Shown: positions 32,588 through 43,095, counted from the first letter of the stretch. The stretch: DNA of 64,000 nucleotides from Streptomyces sp. SID12501 (GCF_010550245.1 NZ_JAAGLU010000025.1:108486-172485); one strand, 5' to 3'. Translations and numbers: made by a program. The notes: a model not told the origin generated them from the sequence alone.

Positions 32588-33172
32588 ATGTCCGACGTGA
32601 AGCTCACCGCCGAGACCCGCACCGAGTTCGGCAAGGGCGCCGCCCGCCGCATCCGCCGCGCGGCCAAGGTTCCCGCGGTCGTCTACGGCCACGGTGCCGA
32701 GCCCATCCACATCACGCTGCCGGGCCACGAGCTCCAGCTCGCTCTGCGCAAGTCGAACGTCCTGCTCACCCTGGACATCGACGGCCGCACCGCGCTGGCG
32801 ATCCCGAAGGCCGTGCAGCGCGATCCGCTGAGGGGCTACCTGGAGCACGTCGACCTGCTCACCGTGAAGAGCGGCGAGAAGGTCACCGTCGAGGTCTACG
32901 TCCACACCGAGGGCGACCTGGCTCCCGGCGCCTACCTCCTTGAGCACGTGCTCAGCACGCTGACCGTCGAGGCCGAGGCCACCCACATCCCCGAGTCCGT
33001 CACCGTGTCCATCGCGGGCCTGGCTGCCGGTGACTCCCTCCTCGCCAAGGACATCCCGCTGCCCGAGGGCACCACGCTGGTGATCGACGAGGACGCGGTC
33101 GTCCTCCAGGTCCTGGCCGCCCAGGCGGAGGAAGCCGCCGCCGACAGCGAGGCCGCCACCACCGAGGCCTGA
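32588..33172 (+). CDS. rplY: 50S ribosomal protein L25/general stress protein Ctc
   Basis: 194 aa. ATG at 32588 with GAGGAG ten bases upstream. The N-terminal L25 domain (MSDVKLTAETRTEFGKGAAR, then KVPAVVYGHGAEP) binds 5S rRNA; the C-terminal TL5/Ctc beta domain contains VDLLTVKSGEKVTVEV, GYLEHVDLL and IPESVTVSIAGLAAGDSLLA. An acidic Ala/Glu tail closes it. The two-domain CTC form is the usual one in actinobacteria, where ctc lies between prs and pth as here. Several Ctc proteins are stress-induced; the 18-bp stem-loop upstream may have a regulatory role. Confidence 0.97.
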   Translation: MSDVKLTAETRTEFGKGAARRIRRAAKVPAVVYGHGAEPIHITLPGHELQLALRKSNVLLTLDIDGRTALAIPKAVQRDPLRGYLEHVDLLTVKSGEKVTVEVYVHTEGDLAPGAYLLEHVLSTLTVEAEATHIPESVTVSIAGLAAGDSLLAKDIPLPEGTTLVIDEDAVVLQVLAAQAEEAAADSEAATTEA

Positions 33173-33193
33173 TTTTCCCGGAGTCCCGGTCCG

Positions 33194-33226
33194 CCGGCCG
33201 CCGTTCCCACCAGGGGCGGCGGCCGG
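33194..33226 (+). terminator. Hairpin after rplY
   Basis: Stem CCGGCCGCCG (33194-33203) / CGGCGGCCGG (33217-33226), 10 bp, 13-base loop. It follows the rplY stop by 21 bases, so it probably attenuates transcription into pth. Confidence 0.7.
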
Positions 33227-33229
33227 TGT

Positions 33230-33277
33230 GTATCGAGGCGCGTATCAAGACCCCTATCAGGGCGCGTATCAAGGAGA
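33230..33277. repeat. Four 12-bp tandem repeats ending in the pth ribosome site
   Basis: GTATCGAGGCGC, GTATCAAGACCC, CTATCAGGGCGC and GTATCAAGGAGA lie head to tail at 33230, 33242, 33254 and 33266. The fourth ends in AAGGAGA, the Shine-Dalgarno of pth (ATG at 33279). An in-frame GTG at 33228 would add a YxGA-type repeated peptide (YRGA, YQDP, YQGA, YQGD) to the N-terminus. Confidence 0.8.
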
Positions 33278-33278
33278 C

Positions 33279-33881
33279 ATGGACGTGACGACCGACGCGG
33301 GCGGCCCCTGGCTGATCGTGGGTCTCGGCAATCCCGGGCCGGAGTACGCGATGAACCGGCACAACGTGGGCTTCATGGTGGCCGACCTGCTCGCGGGGCG
33401 GATCGGCGGGAAGTTCAAGCGGGCCGGTAAGGCACAGGCGCAGGTCGTCGAGGGGCGGATCGGCCCGCCCGGTCCGGCGAGCCGTCGGGTGATTCTGGCC
33501 AAGCCGACGTCGTACATGAACCTGTCGGGCGGGCCGGTGAACGCGCTGCGCGAGTTCTACAAGGTGCCGCTCGACCGTGTCGTGGCGGTCCACGACGAGC
33601 TGGACATCGACTACGGCGTTCTGCGGCTGAAGCTGGGCGGCGGGGACAACGGCCACAACGGTCTGAAGTCGATGACGAAGGCGATGGGCCCGGACTACCA
33701 CCGGGTGCGGTTCGGGATCGGGCGCCCGCCGGGTCGTATGCAGGTGGCCGATTTCGTGCTGAAGGACTTCTCGTCGGCGGAGCGCAAGGAGCTGGACTAC
33801 TTCGTGGACCGGGCGACGGACGCGGTGGAGTCCCTGCTCACCGACGGCCTGGAGCGGGCGCAGACCGCGTACAACTCCTGA
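33279..33881 (+). CDS. pth: Peptidyl-tRNA hydrolase
   Basis: 200 aa. It releases peptides from prematurely dropped peptidyl-tRNA. ATG at 33279 follows AAGGAGA and is preferred over GTG 33228, which would add 17 residues of repeat-encoded peptide. Conserved elements: WLIVGLGNPGPEYAMNRHNVGF with catalytic His, KPTSYMNLSG, VHDELDIDYGVLRLKLGGG, NGHNGLKSM, and RVRFGIGRPPG. The length is normal. It completes the prs-rplY-pth cluster, convergent with nothing; a small membrane protein gene follows. Confidence 0.98.
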   Translation: MDVTTDAGGPWLIVGLGNPGPEYAMNRHNVGFMVADLLAGRIGGKFKRAGKAQAQVVEGRIGPPGPASRRVILAKPTSYMNLSGGPVNALREFYKVPLDRVVAVHDELDIDYGVLRLKLGGGDNGHNGLKSMTKAMGPDYHRVRFGIGRPPGRMQVADFVLKDFSSAERKELDYFVDRATDAVESLLTDGLERAQTAYNS

Positions 33882-33982
33882 GGCCGGTCAGACGCCGGAG
33901 GGCCTCTGGTGAGGCGCGGGATACGTGCGTACAACTGCTGACTTTGTCGGGCAGGAGTTGACCGATCGCCCGACCATGGCCA

Positions 33983-34501
33983 ATGATCCCGGCCATGCCA
34001 GCCACCGTCCATCGGCGCAAGTCCGCCCCCGCCGCACTGCGGCTCGGGCGTGTTGGGCGGCTGGGGCAGTTCGTGGTGATGGGTACGGTCGCCGCGCTGA
34101 TCCTGATCGCGGGTGTGTGGGCGTCCTGGGGCACGGCTCAGCACGTGATGCTCAGCAAGGGGCGCGAGCAGGGCACGATGACCGTGTCGGTGTGCCAGGA
34201 CGGTGTCTGCACGGGGTCGTACCGGCCGGTGTCGGTGGGGTCGACGGCGCGGGGCCGGGTCGTGCTGGACCAGTCGGTCGGGGTCGTCGAGGGTGACACG
34301 TACACCGTGGTCGTGAAGCCCGGCAGCCGTGATGTCGTGCGGTCGGGGCCGGCCGGTTTCCTGTACGCGTGGGTGCCGTTGGGCGGCGCGCTGCTGCTCG
34401 CGTCGGTCGTGGTGGCGGGCGGCCTGGGGCTGACGCGGACGGGCTGGGCGCTGGCCGGGAGCGGTCTGGCCCTGGTGACGGCGGCCTGGGTGGCGCTGTA
34501 G
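33983..34501 (+). CDS. Two-domain membrane protein of unknown function
   Basis: 172 aa from ATG 33983 (168 aa from the alternative ATG 33995). Neither start has a ribosome site; TTGACC at 33957-33962 is followed 17 bases on by CAATGA, which would place a transcript start near 33995 and allow a leaderless message. One transmembrane helix at about 30-50 (FVVMGTVAALILIAGVW) precedes an extracellular segment of about 70 residues with two cysteines (VCQDGVCTGSY) and two or three C-terminal helices (AWVPLGGALLLASVVVAGG). It is a conserved Streptomyces protein without a named family. Convergent with ppc; a strong terminator follows. Confidence 0.65.
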   Translation: MIPAMPATVHRRKSAPAALRLGRVGRLGQFVVMGTVAALILIAGVWASWGTAQHVMLSKGREQGTMTVSVCQDGVCTGSYRPVSVGSTARGRVVLDQSVGVVEGDTYTVVVKPGSRDVVRSGPAGFLYAWVPLGGALLLASVVVAGGLGLTRTGWALAGSGLALVTAAWVAL

Positions 34502-34508
34502 ACGACGT

Positions 34509-34565
34509 GAGGGTGCCCTCGTAGGCGTGGACCGTGTGTCCGCGTACGAGGGCACCCTCGACTTT
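34509..34565. terminator. Strong bidirectional terminator between the membrane protein gene and ppc
   Basis: Stem GAGGGTGCCCTCGTA (34509-34523) / TACGAGGGCACCCTC (34545-34559), 15 bp perfect, then GACTTTTTA with five T on the plus strand. It lies 8 bases past the plus-strand stop and 22 bases past the ppc stop. Confidence 0.92.
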
Positions 34566-34586
34566 TTACGTCCGTTTCCGTCCGGC

Positions 34587-37337
<2,751 letters not shown>

Positions 37338-37552
37338 AGGTGCGGCTCCTTGCAGTGTGGAGGCTCGGCGGGTGGGTACCCGGCCGGTGTCCGGGCGGTC
37401 AGACCGCCCCGGAACCGGGTGCCGGGCGGCATAGGGGCTGGGCATCCGGGAAGAAATGGGAGCGGACCGCGCTGTCCGACCGACTCAAGGATAGGTGTCG
37501 AGGGGGACGCGCAGAATTTGGGCTCTTGCCGCCGGGCAACGCGCTGACATAC

Positions 37553-37582
37553 TTACGACGCCGTAGGTTACGCAAGCGTAGG
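37553..37582 (+). promoter_or_regulatory. Two tandem 15-bp dyads (TTACG-N4-CGTAGG), probable TetR operator of the desaturase operon
   Basis: TTACGACGCCGTAGG (37553-37567) is followed with no gap by TTACGCAAGCGTAGG (37568-37582). Each contains an inverted TACG/CGTA pair. CTGACA at 37544 is a possible -35, so the dyads overlap the core promoter, 76-105 bases before the desaturase ATG. The TetR protein encoded at the end of this operon is the obvious candidate. The remainder of the 321-base gap (37338-37658) back to ppc shows GC-rich sequence without a gene. Confidence 0.6.
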
Positions 37583-37658
37583 GAGCCTGGATCCGAAGGG
37601 CACCCTCGGATTCCGAACCCGGCATCTACCTAGACCCACCACCCCCCAGGGGACGCGC

Positions 37659-38672
37659 ATGACCACCTCACCTTCCGGCGCGATCGAAGACGCCGGGAAG
37701 ACGCCCGACGACATCTCACCGCCCTCGGCCACGCTGGGTGGCGAACAGAAGCGTTCGCTCGAACAGATCACGCTTCTCCTCTTCATCACCGTCCCGTTCC
37801 TCGCGGTGCTGGCGGCGGTGCCGCTGGCGTGGGGCTGGGGGGTGAGCTGGCTGGATCTCGGCCTGCTCGTCTTCTTCTACTACCTGGGCTGTCACGGCAT
37901 CACGATCGGCTTCCACCGCTACTTCACGCACGGCGCCTTCAAGGCCAAGCGGCCGCTGCGGATCGCGCTGGCCATCGCCGGTTCGATGGCGGTGGAGGGT
38001 CCGCTGGTGCGCTGGGTGGCCGACCATCGCAAGCACCACAAGTTCTCGGACGCCGAGGGTGACCCGCATTCGCCGTGGCGGTTCGGGGAGACGGTTCCGG
38101 CGCTGATGCGGGGCCTGTGGTGGGCGCATATCGAGTGGATGTTCGACGAGGAGCAGACGCCGCAGGACAAGTACGCGCCCGACCTGATCAAGGACCCGGA
38201 CATCCGGGCGATCTCCCGTCAGTTCATCTGGTGGGCGATGCTGTCGCTGGCGCTGCCCGCGCTGATCGGTGGCCTGGTGACGATGTCCTGGTGGGGCGCG
38301 TTCACGGGCTTCTTCTGGGGCTCGCTGGTCCGCGTCTGCCTGCTCCATCACGTCACCTGGTCGATCAACTCGATCTGCCACGCGGTGGGCAAGCGCCCGT
38401 TCAAGTCGCGGGACCGCTCGGGGAACGTGTGGTGGCTGGCGGTCCTGTCCTGCGGCGAGTCCTGGCACAACCTGCACCATGCCGACCCGACGTCCGCGCG
38501 GCACGGTGTGATGCGCGGGCAGGTCGACTCCTCGGCGCGATTGATCCGCTGGTTCGAGAAGCTCGGCTGGGCCTCTGACGTGCGCTGGCCGTCACGCTCG
38601 CGTATCGATTCCCGTCGAAACACGGATCAGGACGGCTCTCGGCGCCGGAAGGAGCCTGCGAAGGCGGCATGA
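37659..38672 (+). CDS. Membrane acyl-CoA/fatty acid delta-9-type desaturase
   Basis: 337 aa. Di-iron desaturase with the three histidine boxes: GFHRYFTH (88-95), DHRKHHKF, and WHNLHHADPT. Two hydrophobic pairs (LLLFITVPFLAVLAAVPLAW, YLGCHGITIGFHRYF; then QFIWWAMLSLALPALIGGLV, GFFWGSLVRVCLLHH) anchor it in the membrane. It introduces a double bond into acyl chains to adjust membrane fluidity. The basic C-terminal tail (RIDSRRNTDQDGSRRRKE) is disordered. Its stop overlaps the TetR start (ATGA), and both lie behind the tandem dyad operator, so a fatty-acyl-responsive feedback loop is likely. Confidence 0.94.
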   Translation: MTTSPSGAIEDAGKTPDDISPPSATLGGEQKRSLEQITLLLFITVPFLAVLAAVPLAWGWGVSWLDLGLLVFFYYLGCHGITIGFHRYFTHGAFKAKRPLRIALAIAGSMAVEGPLVRWVADHRKHHKFSDAEGDPHSPWRFGETVPALMRGLWWAHIEWMFDEEQTPQDKYAPDLIKDPDIRAISRQFIWWAMLSLALPALIGGLVTMSWWGAFTGFFWGSLVRVCLLHHVTWSINSICHAVGKRPFKSRDRSGNVWWLAVLSCGESWHNLHHADPTSARHGVMRGQVDSSARLIRWFEKLGWASDVRWPSRSRIDSRRNTDQDGSRRRKEPAKAA

Positions 38673-39346
38673 TTGGCGGCGTGGCGACCGACTCCAGCAG
38701 CACCGACAGCAATGAGAAACCGCGGCGCCCCCGCCGCACCCGGATGACGGGTGCCGAGCGCCGGGCCCAGTTGCTGGAGATCGGCCGCACGCTGTTCGCC
38801 ACGAAGGGCTTCGAGGCCACGTCGGTGGAGGAGATCGCGGCCAAGGCCGGCGTCTCCAAGCCGGTGGTGTACGAGCACTTCGGCGGCAAGGAGGGCCTGT
38901 ACGCGGTGGTCGTGGACCGCGAGATGCGGCGCCTGCTGGACATGGTCACGAGCTCGCTGACGGCAGGCCACCCGCGTGAGTTGTGCGAGCAGGCGGCTTT
39001 TGCCCTCCTCGACTACATCGAGGAGTACACGGACGGTTTCCGCATCCTGGTCCGCGACTCCCCCATCCCTCAGTCGACGGGTTCCTTCGCGTCGCTCATC
39101 TCGGACATCGCCACGCAGGTGGAGGACATCCTGGGCCGCGAGTTCAAACGCCGCGGCTTCGACCCCAAGCTGGCCCCGCTGTACGCCCAGGCCCTGGTCG
39201 GCATGGTCGCGCTGACGGGCCAGTGGTGGCTGGACGTACGCCGCCCGAAGAAGGCGGAGGTGGCGGCCCACCTGGTGAACCTGGCGTGGCACGGGCTGGA
39301 CGGGCTGGAGGCGAAGCCTCGGCTTATAGGGCGGCGGAAGGCTTGA
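38669..39346 (+). CDS. TetR-family regulator, probable repressor of the desaturase
   Basis: 225 aa. ATG at 38669 overlaps the desaturase stop. The N-terminal HTH reads AQLLEIGRTLFATKGFEATS, VEEIAAKAGVSKPVVYEHFG, GKEGLYAVVVD. The ligand domain (about 90-215) is helical and similar in length to DesT/FadR-type TetR proteins that sense acyl-CoAs. The N-terminus carries a disordered Ser/Lys/Arg stretch (NEKPRRPRRTRMT). Coupling to the desaturase and the dyads in front of the operon argue for autoregulation in response to acyl-CoA composition; no experimental basis here. Confidence 0.9.
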   Translation: MIGGVATDSSSTDSNEKPRRPRRTRMTGAERRAQLLEIGRTLFATKGFEATSVEEIAAKAGVSKPVVYEHFGGKEGLYAVVVDREMRRLLDMVTSSLTAGHPRELCEQAAFALLDYIEEYTDGFRILVRDSPIPQSTGSFASLISDIATQVEDILGREFKRRGFDPKLAPLYAQALVGMVALTGQWWLDVRRPKKAEVAAHLVNLAWHGLDGLEAKPRLIGRRKA

Positions 39347-39386
39347 GCCCGCCTTCGGGGTTCAGGGGGCGGGTGCCTGTCGGGCA

Positions 39387-40010
39387 TCAGGCCCGGGTGA
39401 TCGCCTCGCCGATGACGAAGCCCTTGGCGGGGCCGCTGGAGATGACGGCGTCGGTGCCGTAGAGGACTCGGTGCTCGTCCTCGTAGGTGGCCTTGCCGGG
39501 GTTGGGCGCGCCGAGGACGACAACAGCGCCGTCCTCGTCGAAGTCATCGATGATCACGTAGACAGCGATCCCGGCGCGGGCGTATTCACGGCGCTTCCGG
39601 ACCCGGTCGCGCTCGATGTTGCGCCGCCCGGGCGAGACGACCTCGATGACCATGGGAACGACGGCAGCATCGACGCCGAGACCATCCTCATCCAGGATCT
39701 CGTCAAGATCTTCGGGACCGAGGAGGAGGTCGGGGATCCAGGACTTGCGCCGGTGGATCACATGGATCATCTGGTGTGCAACGTAATCGCCGCCGAACAG
39801 GTGCGTCTCGAGAGCACGCCGCGTGCGGCTGATGAGTACGGCATGGCGACGGCGGCCCGTTGACGACACCTCGATGACTCCCTCGATGACCTCGGCTCGG
39901 TAGCCCTCGGGAAGCTCCATCGCCTTCCAGGTCTCCCAGAGGATCTCGTCGACTGAGGCTGGCTCGTTCGTCGTCATCACCGGAAACACCTCGTGACGGG
40001 GAGCAGTCAT
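39387..40010 (-). CDS. Uma2-family (DUF820) putative endonuclease
   Basis: 207 aa. ATG at 40010 has GGAGGTG nine bases upstream. A PD-(D/E)XK-like core is visible: PEGYRAEVIEGVIEVS, then SWIPDLLLGPEDL with the Asp, and MVIEVVSPGRRNIERDRVRKRREYARAGI with the E-V-K-like S-P-G-x-x-x-x-D-R-x-x-K element. This is the Uma2/DUF820 fold, very abundant in Streptomyces and of unknown biological role. There is no methyltransferase or restriction partner nearby. Single gene, 60 bases from the VOC gene downstream of the operon on the same strand. Confidence 0.88.
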   Translation of the reverse strand: MTAPRHEVFPVMTTNEPASVDEILWETWKAMELPEGYRAEVIEGVIEVSSTGRRRHAVLISRTRRALETHLFGGDYVAHQMIHVIHRRKSWIPDLLLGPEDLDEILDEDGLGVDAAVVPMVIEVVSPGRRNIERDRVRKRREYARAGIAVYVIIDDFDEDGAVVVLGAPNPGKATYEDEHRVLYGTDAVISSGPAKGFVIGEAITRA

Positions 40011-40070
40011 CGGGAAGCACCTCCGAACATTACGGAGGCGAAACGCCTGGTGCGGCCCCTTCTCGCCTGA

Positions 40071-40442
40071 TCATCCGAACGGGTGATCGCGTTCCAGGAA
40101 CTCCAGCCGGTTCCCCACCGGGTCGTAGGAGAAGAAGCGCCGATGCTCCGGCAGGTCCCCGTCCCAGGTGACCGCCGCACCATGGGCGGCGAGCCGCTCG
40201 GCGTACGCGTCGATGTCGACGACACGCAGCCCCGGGTGGGCCTTCCTCGCCGCCCGGAAGCTCTCCTCCACCCCGAGATGCAGCTGGACCGGCCCCGCCT
40301 GGAACCAGCAGCCGCCCCGCGCGGCCAGGATCGGGGGTTTCGGGATCTCGGTCATTCCGAGGGCGCCGACGTAGTACGCCCGCAGGGCATCTTCCGAACC
40401 GGGCGGCGCGGCCAGCTGCACATGGTCGACGGCGGCGATCAC
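40071..40442 (-). CDS. VOC (glyoxalase/bleomycin resistance) family protein
   Basis: 123 aa. GTG at 40442 overlaps the stop of the methyltransferase gene (GTGA), so it is translated with it. The fold reads IAAVDHVQLAAPPGSEDALRAYYVGALG, then VQLHLGVEESFRAARKAHPG and FFSYDPVGNRLEFLE. The two beta-alpha-beta-beta-beta modules with metal-ligand His/Glu positions (His in DHVQ, Glu in RLEFLE) suggest a metal-dependent lyase or binding protein. The substrate is unknown. The coupling suggests joint action with the trans-aconitate methyltransferase. Confidence 0.87.
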   Translation of the reverse strand: MIAAVDHVQLAAPPGSEDALRAYYVGALGMTEIPKPPILAARGGCWFQAGPVQLHLGVEESFRAARKAHPGLRVVDIDAYAERLAAHGAAVTWDGDLPEHRRFFSYDPVGNRLEFLERDHPFG

Positions 40443-41290
40443 CGCTCAGCCCGCCCTTCCGCTGTTCCACGCTTCCGCGCCACGGCGAACAACCGTTGGA
40501 AGGGCAGCACCGTGCCGTACCCCTCCGTCGGGTACACCGCGCGCAGCAGGTCGCGGTACTCGGTGACGAACGCGTCCCGGGCCTCCGGGTCGTCCGCCAG
40601 GGCGGTGAGGACGGGGCGCAGGCCCGTCCCCTTGACCCAGTCCAGCACCGGGTCCTCGCCCCGCAGGACGTGCAGGTACGTCGTCTCCCACACGTCCGCC
40701 TCGCAGCCGAGCCGGGCGAGGCGGTCGAGGTAGACGAGGGGTGCGTGGACGGAGTCGTCGTGACGCAGCACCTCGCCGAGGCGGCTCCTCCAGCGGGCGC
40801 CGGTGCCCAGTTCGCGCATCAGGGTGTGCAGGGGCGCGTCGAGGTTGTTCGGCACCTGGAAGGCGAAGGTCCCGCCGGGCGCGACGGCGTCCAGCCAGGC
40901 CGGGAACGCGTCGAGGTGACCCTCGACCCACTGGAGGGCGGCGTTGGAGACGATCAGGTCGTACGTCTCCGAGGGCGCCCACGCCGAGGCGTCCGCGTGG
41001 GCGAAGTCGAGGCGTCCACCGCCCGCCGTGGGGCCCGCGTACCTGGCCGCGCGTTCCAGCATCGGGGCGGAGTTGTCGTACCCGGTGATGTGCGCGGTGG
41101 GCCAGCGGTCGGCGAGTACGGCGGTGACGTTGCCGGGGCCGCAGCCGAGGTCCGCGATGCGGGGAGGCCCTGCGGGCGGTTCTGCTGGGAGGTCGGGGAC
41201 ACGGGCGAGGAGGTCGGAGAAGGGGCGAGCGCGGTGATCGGCGTGGCGGAGGTACTGGGCGGGGTCCCAGGTGGGGGCGGGTGCAGACAT
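40439..41290 (-). CDS. tam: Trans-aconitate 2-methyltransferase
   Basis: 283 aa. SAM-dependent methyltransferase that esterifies trans-aconitate, a spontaneous inhibitor of aconitase. N-terminal phrases WDPAQYLRHADHRARPFSDLLARVP and the SAM loop IADLGCGPGNVTAVLADRWP are typical for Tam, followed by YDNSAPMLERA and SNAALQWVEGHL. ATG at 41290 has AGGAGAG upstream. It heads a unit with the VOC gene and diverges from a MarR-type regulator with an inverted-repeat operator between, so the MarR protein probably controls it. Confidence 0.9.
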   Translation of the reverse strand: MSAPAPTWDPAQYLRHADHRARPFSDLLARVPDLPAEPPAGPPRIADLGCGPGNVTAVLADRWPTAHITGYDNSAPMLERAARYAGPTAGGGRLDFAHADASAWAPSETYDLIVSNAALQWVEGHLDAFPAWLDAVAPGGTFAFQVPNNLDAPLHTLMRELGTGARWRSRLGEVLRHDDSVHAPLVYLDRLARLGCEADVWETTYLHVLRGEDPVLDWVKGTGLRPVLTALADDPEARDAFVTEYRDLLRAVYPTEGYGTVLPFQRLFAVARKRGTAEGRAER

Positions 41291-41364
41291 GGGAGGGCTC
41301 TCCTGTGCGTCGAGGTCACCGGCGTCGGCTGTCGGAGCCGTTCGTGGCTCCAGCCTGACCGAGG

Positions 41365-41403
41365 AAGTCTCTCGACGTCAAGAGACTTGATACCAAGAGA
41401 CTT
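41365..41403. promoter_or_regulatory. MarR-type operator: inverted repeat AAGTCTCT/AGAGACTT plus an extra half-site
   Basis: AAGTCTCT (41365-41372) and AGAGACTT (41381-41388) form a perfect 8-bp inverted repeat around CGACGTCA. A further AAGAGACTT lies at 41395-41403, a direct copy 15 bases downstream of 41380-41388. TACACT at 41421-41426 fits a -10 for the marR gene, with transcription then starting at or next to its ATG (41434). The element lies between divergent tam and marR and is well placed to control both. Confidence 0.65.
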
Positions 41404-41433
41404 CACATCGACACAACCACTACACTGATCGCC

Positions 41434-41931
41434 ATGGAGGACGAGGTCGATCGGCTGGTCGCTGCGTGGCGCCGGGAGCGCCCGGACCTCGACGTGGAAC
41501 CACTCGAAGTGCTCAGCCGGGTCAGCAGGCTGGCCCGGCACCTGGACCGCGCGCGCAGGCTGGCGTTCGCCGAGCACGCCCTGGAACCCTGGGAGTTCGA
41601 CGTCCTGACCGCGCTGAGGCGCGCCGGAAACCCGTATCAGCTCTCCCCCGGGCAACTCCTCACCCAGACCCTGGTCACCTCCGGCACGATGACGAACCGT
41701 ATCGACCGGCTGACGAAGAAGGGCCTGGTGGAGCGCCTCCCCGATCCCAGCGACCGGCGGGGGGTACTGGTCCGGCTCACTCCGGAGGGCCAGGACAGGG
41801 CGGATCAGGCGCTCGCGGGCCTGTTGGACCAGGAGCGCGCGATCCTGGCGGAGCTGTCGCGTGCCCAGCGAGGCGAACTCGCCGGGCTGCTGCGCCAGTT
41901 GACGGCGCCGTTCGACAACATCCCCGGCTGA
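41434..41931 (+). CDS. MarR-family transcriptional regulator
   Basis: 165 aa. Winged-helix MarR fold: LEVLSRVSRLARHLDRARRL, EPWEFDVLTALRRAG, LSPGQLLTQTLVTSGTMTNRIDRLTKKGLVERLPDPSDRRGVLVRLTPEGQD. The recognition helix and DxR wing motif are intact. No ribosome site precedes ATG 41434, and a -10 hexamer ends eight bases upstream, so translation from a leaderless transcript is likely. It lies divergent to tam with an inverted-repeat operator between, suggesting autoregulation and control of the methyltransferase operon. The ligand is unknown. Confidence 0.93.
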   Translation: MEDEVDRLVAAWRRERPDLDVEPLEVLSRVSRLARHLDRARRLAFAEHALEPWEFDVLTALRRAGNPYQLSPGQLLTQTLVTSGTMTNRIDRLTKKGLVERLPDPSDRRGVLVRLTPEGQDRADQALAGLLDQERAILAELSRAQRGELAGLLRQLTAPFDNIPG

Positions 41932-41957
41932 CACCGGATACGCCACTCGTACGCCGA

Positions 41958-42025
41958 CCGGCCGGACACCGCTGCCGGCCGGACGCCGCTGCCGGTCAGC
42001 CGATGCTGCCGGTCAGGCGCTGCTG
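41958..42025. repeat. Four 17-bp tandem repeats across the 3' end of the response-regulator gene
   Basis: CCGGCCGGACACCGCTG, CCGGCCGGACGCCGCTG, CCGGTCAGCCGATGCTG and CCGGTCAGGCGCTGCTG start at 41958, 41975, 41992 and 42009. The fourth overlaps the last four codons and the TGA (42013-42015) of the response-regulator gene. Units one/two and three/four are closest to each other, so the array may have grown by duplicating a pair. Confidence 0.85.
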
Positions 42026-42786
42026 CTCTCCTCCACCGTGATCCGTCCACCGTGCCCCAGGTCGACGGGTCCGACCCCGGCCCGCCGGGCGAGTGCGACG
42101 GCGGCGAGTGTGGAGTGGACGCCGAGCTTGCCCAGCACGTTCTGCATGTGGGTGCGCACGGTGTGCGGGGAGAGGAAAAGCCGTTCGGCGACGGCTTTCC
42201 GGCCCAGCCCGGCGACCATGCACCGCAGGACTTCCCGCTCCCGGGGCGTCAGCGACTCGACGAGCCGCTCGCTCTCGGTGCGGTGCTTGCGGGCGGCGGT
42301 CAGCTCGCGCAGCACACCGGTGAGCAGGGCGGCCGGGAGGTGCGTCTCGTCGCGCAGCACGCCCCGTATGACGGTCAGCAGCCGCGACAGCGAGCAGTCC
42401 TTGGCGACCCACCCGGAGGCACCCGCCTGCAGAGCGAGGGCGGCCCTACGAGGGTCGTCCTTCTCGGCGAGGACGATGATCCGTACGTGCGGATGTCCCG
42501 TACGGACGCCCGCGACCAGCGAGATGCCGTCGACCAGCCCCTCCGTGTTGCCCTCCTGCACGGGCACCGCCGGACGCGCCCCGGGCACGTTGCCGCCCAG
42601 GTCGGAGTCGACGAGCAGGACGTCGAACCGGCGGCCCTCGGCCACCGCGCGCTCCAGACTGCGCAGCGCGGCGGGACCGCTGCCGGCGGCGGAGACGTCG
42701 ACGTCGGGCTCCGCGGCCAGTGCGGCGGCGAGCGACTCGGCGAAGATGCGATGGTCGTCGACGACCAGGACTCGGATGCGAACCAC
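42013..42786 (-). CDS. LuxR/NarL-type response regulator with long receiver insert
   Basis: 257 aa. GTG at 42786 after GGAAGGGGG. The receiver has acidic Asp10-Asp11, phospho-acceptor Asp60 (DVLLVDSDL) and Lys in WVAKDCS. Between Asp60 and the next strand there is an insert of about 25 residues (NVPGARPAVPVQEGNTEG), longer than typical. The C-terminal LuxR HTH is SLTPREREVLRCMVAGL, KAVAERLFLSPHTVRTHMQNV. No histidine kinase is adjacent. The last codons lie inside a 17-bp tandem repeat. A related but degenerate regulator is encoded at 49532, and both share LSPHTVRTH/TARTH recognition helices. Confidence 0.92.
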   Translation of the reverse strand: MVRIRVLVVDDHRIFAESLAAALAAEPDVDVSAAGSGPAALRSLERAVAEGRRFDVLLVDSDLGGNVPGARPAVPVQEGNTEGLVDGISLVAGVRTGHPHVRIIVLAEKDDPRRAALALQAGASGWVAKDCSLSRLLTVIRGVLRDETHLPAALLTGVLRELTAARKHRTESERLVESLTPREREVLRCMVAGLGRKAVAERLFLSPHTVRTHMQNVLGKLGVHSTLAAVALARRAGVGPVDLGHGGRITVEESSSA

Positions 42787-43095
42787 TGAAACCCCCTTCC
42801 CCGAGCTCCTCAAGAGCTGGGGACACCCAATCGTCGGGGGGACAACTCGTGCGGACACGACGCCCGGAGCAGTCCCCGGCTGTTGCTTCTGGCCTGGGAC
42901 GGGGCTGTCGCAGTCACCGACGCACGGCCGCCGCCGTGCGATGACTGCTACCCCCACTCCGGGTGTCGAACCCGACTGTCTCGCCCCCTGATCAGCACCG
43001 GCCCCCACCGATGCTGTTCATCAGGGTACGGCCGGGAGGCAGGAGCGGAAGGTAATTCGCAGAACTGATTGGCCAGCGCGTTTATGGTGTGCCGC
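42787..43095. other. Non-coding gap of 309 bases
   Basis: This stretch separates a divergent response-regulator gene and a GNAT gene. It holds a perfect 8-bp hairpin CGCACGGC (42921-42928) / GCCGTGCG (42933-42940) with a 4-base loop. No open frame has coding character, and I saw no convincing -10/-35 pair. Confidence 0.6.
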
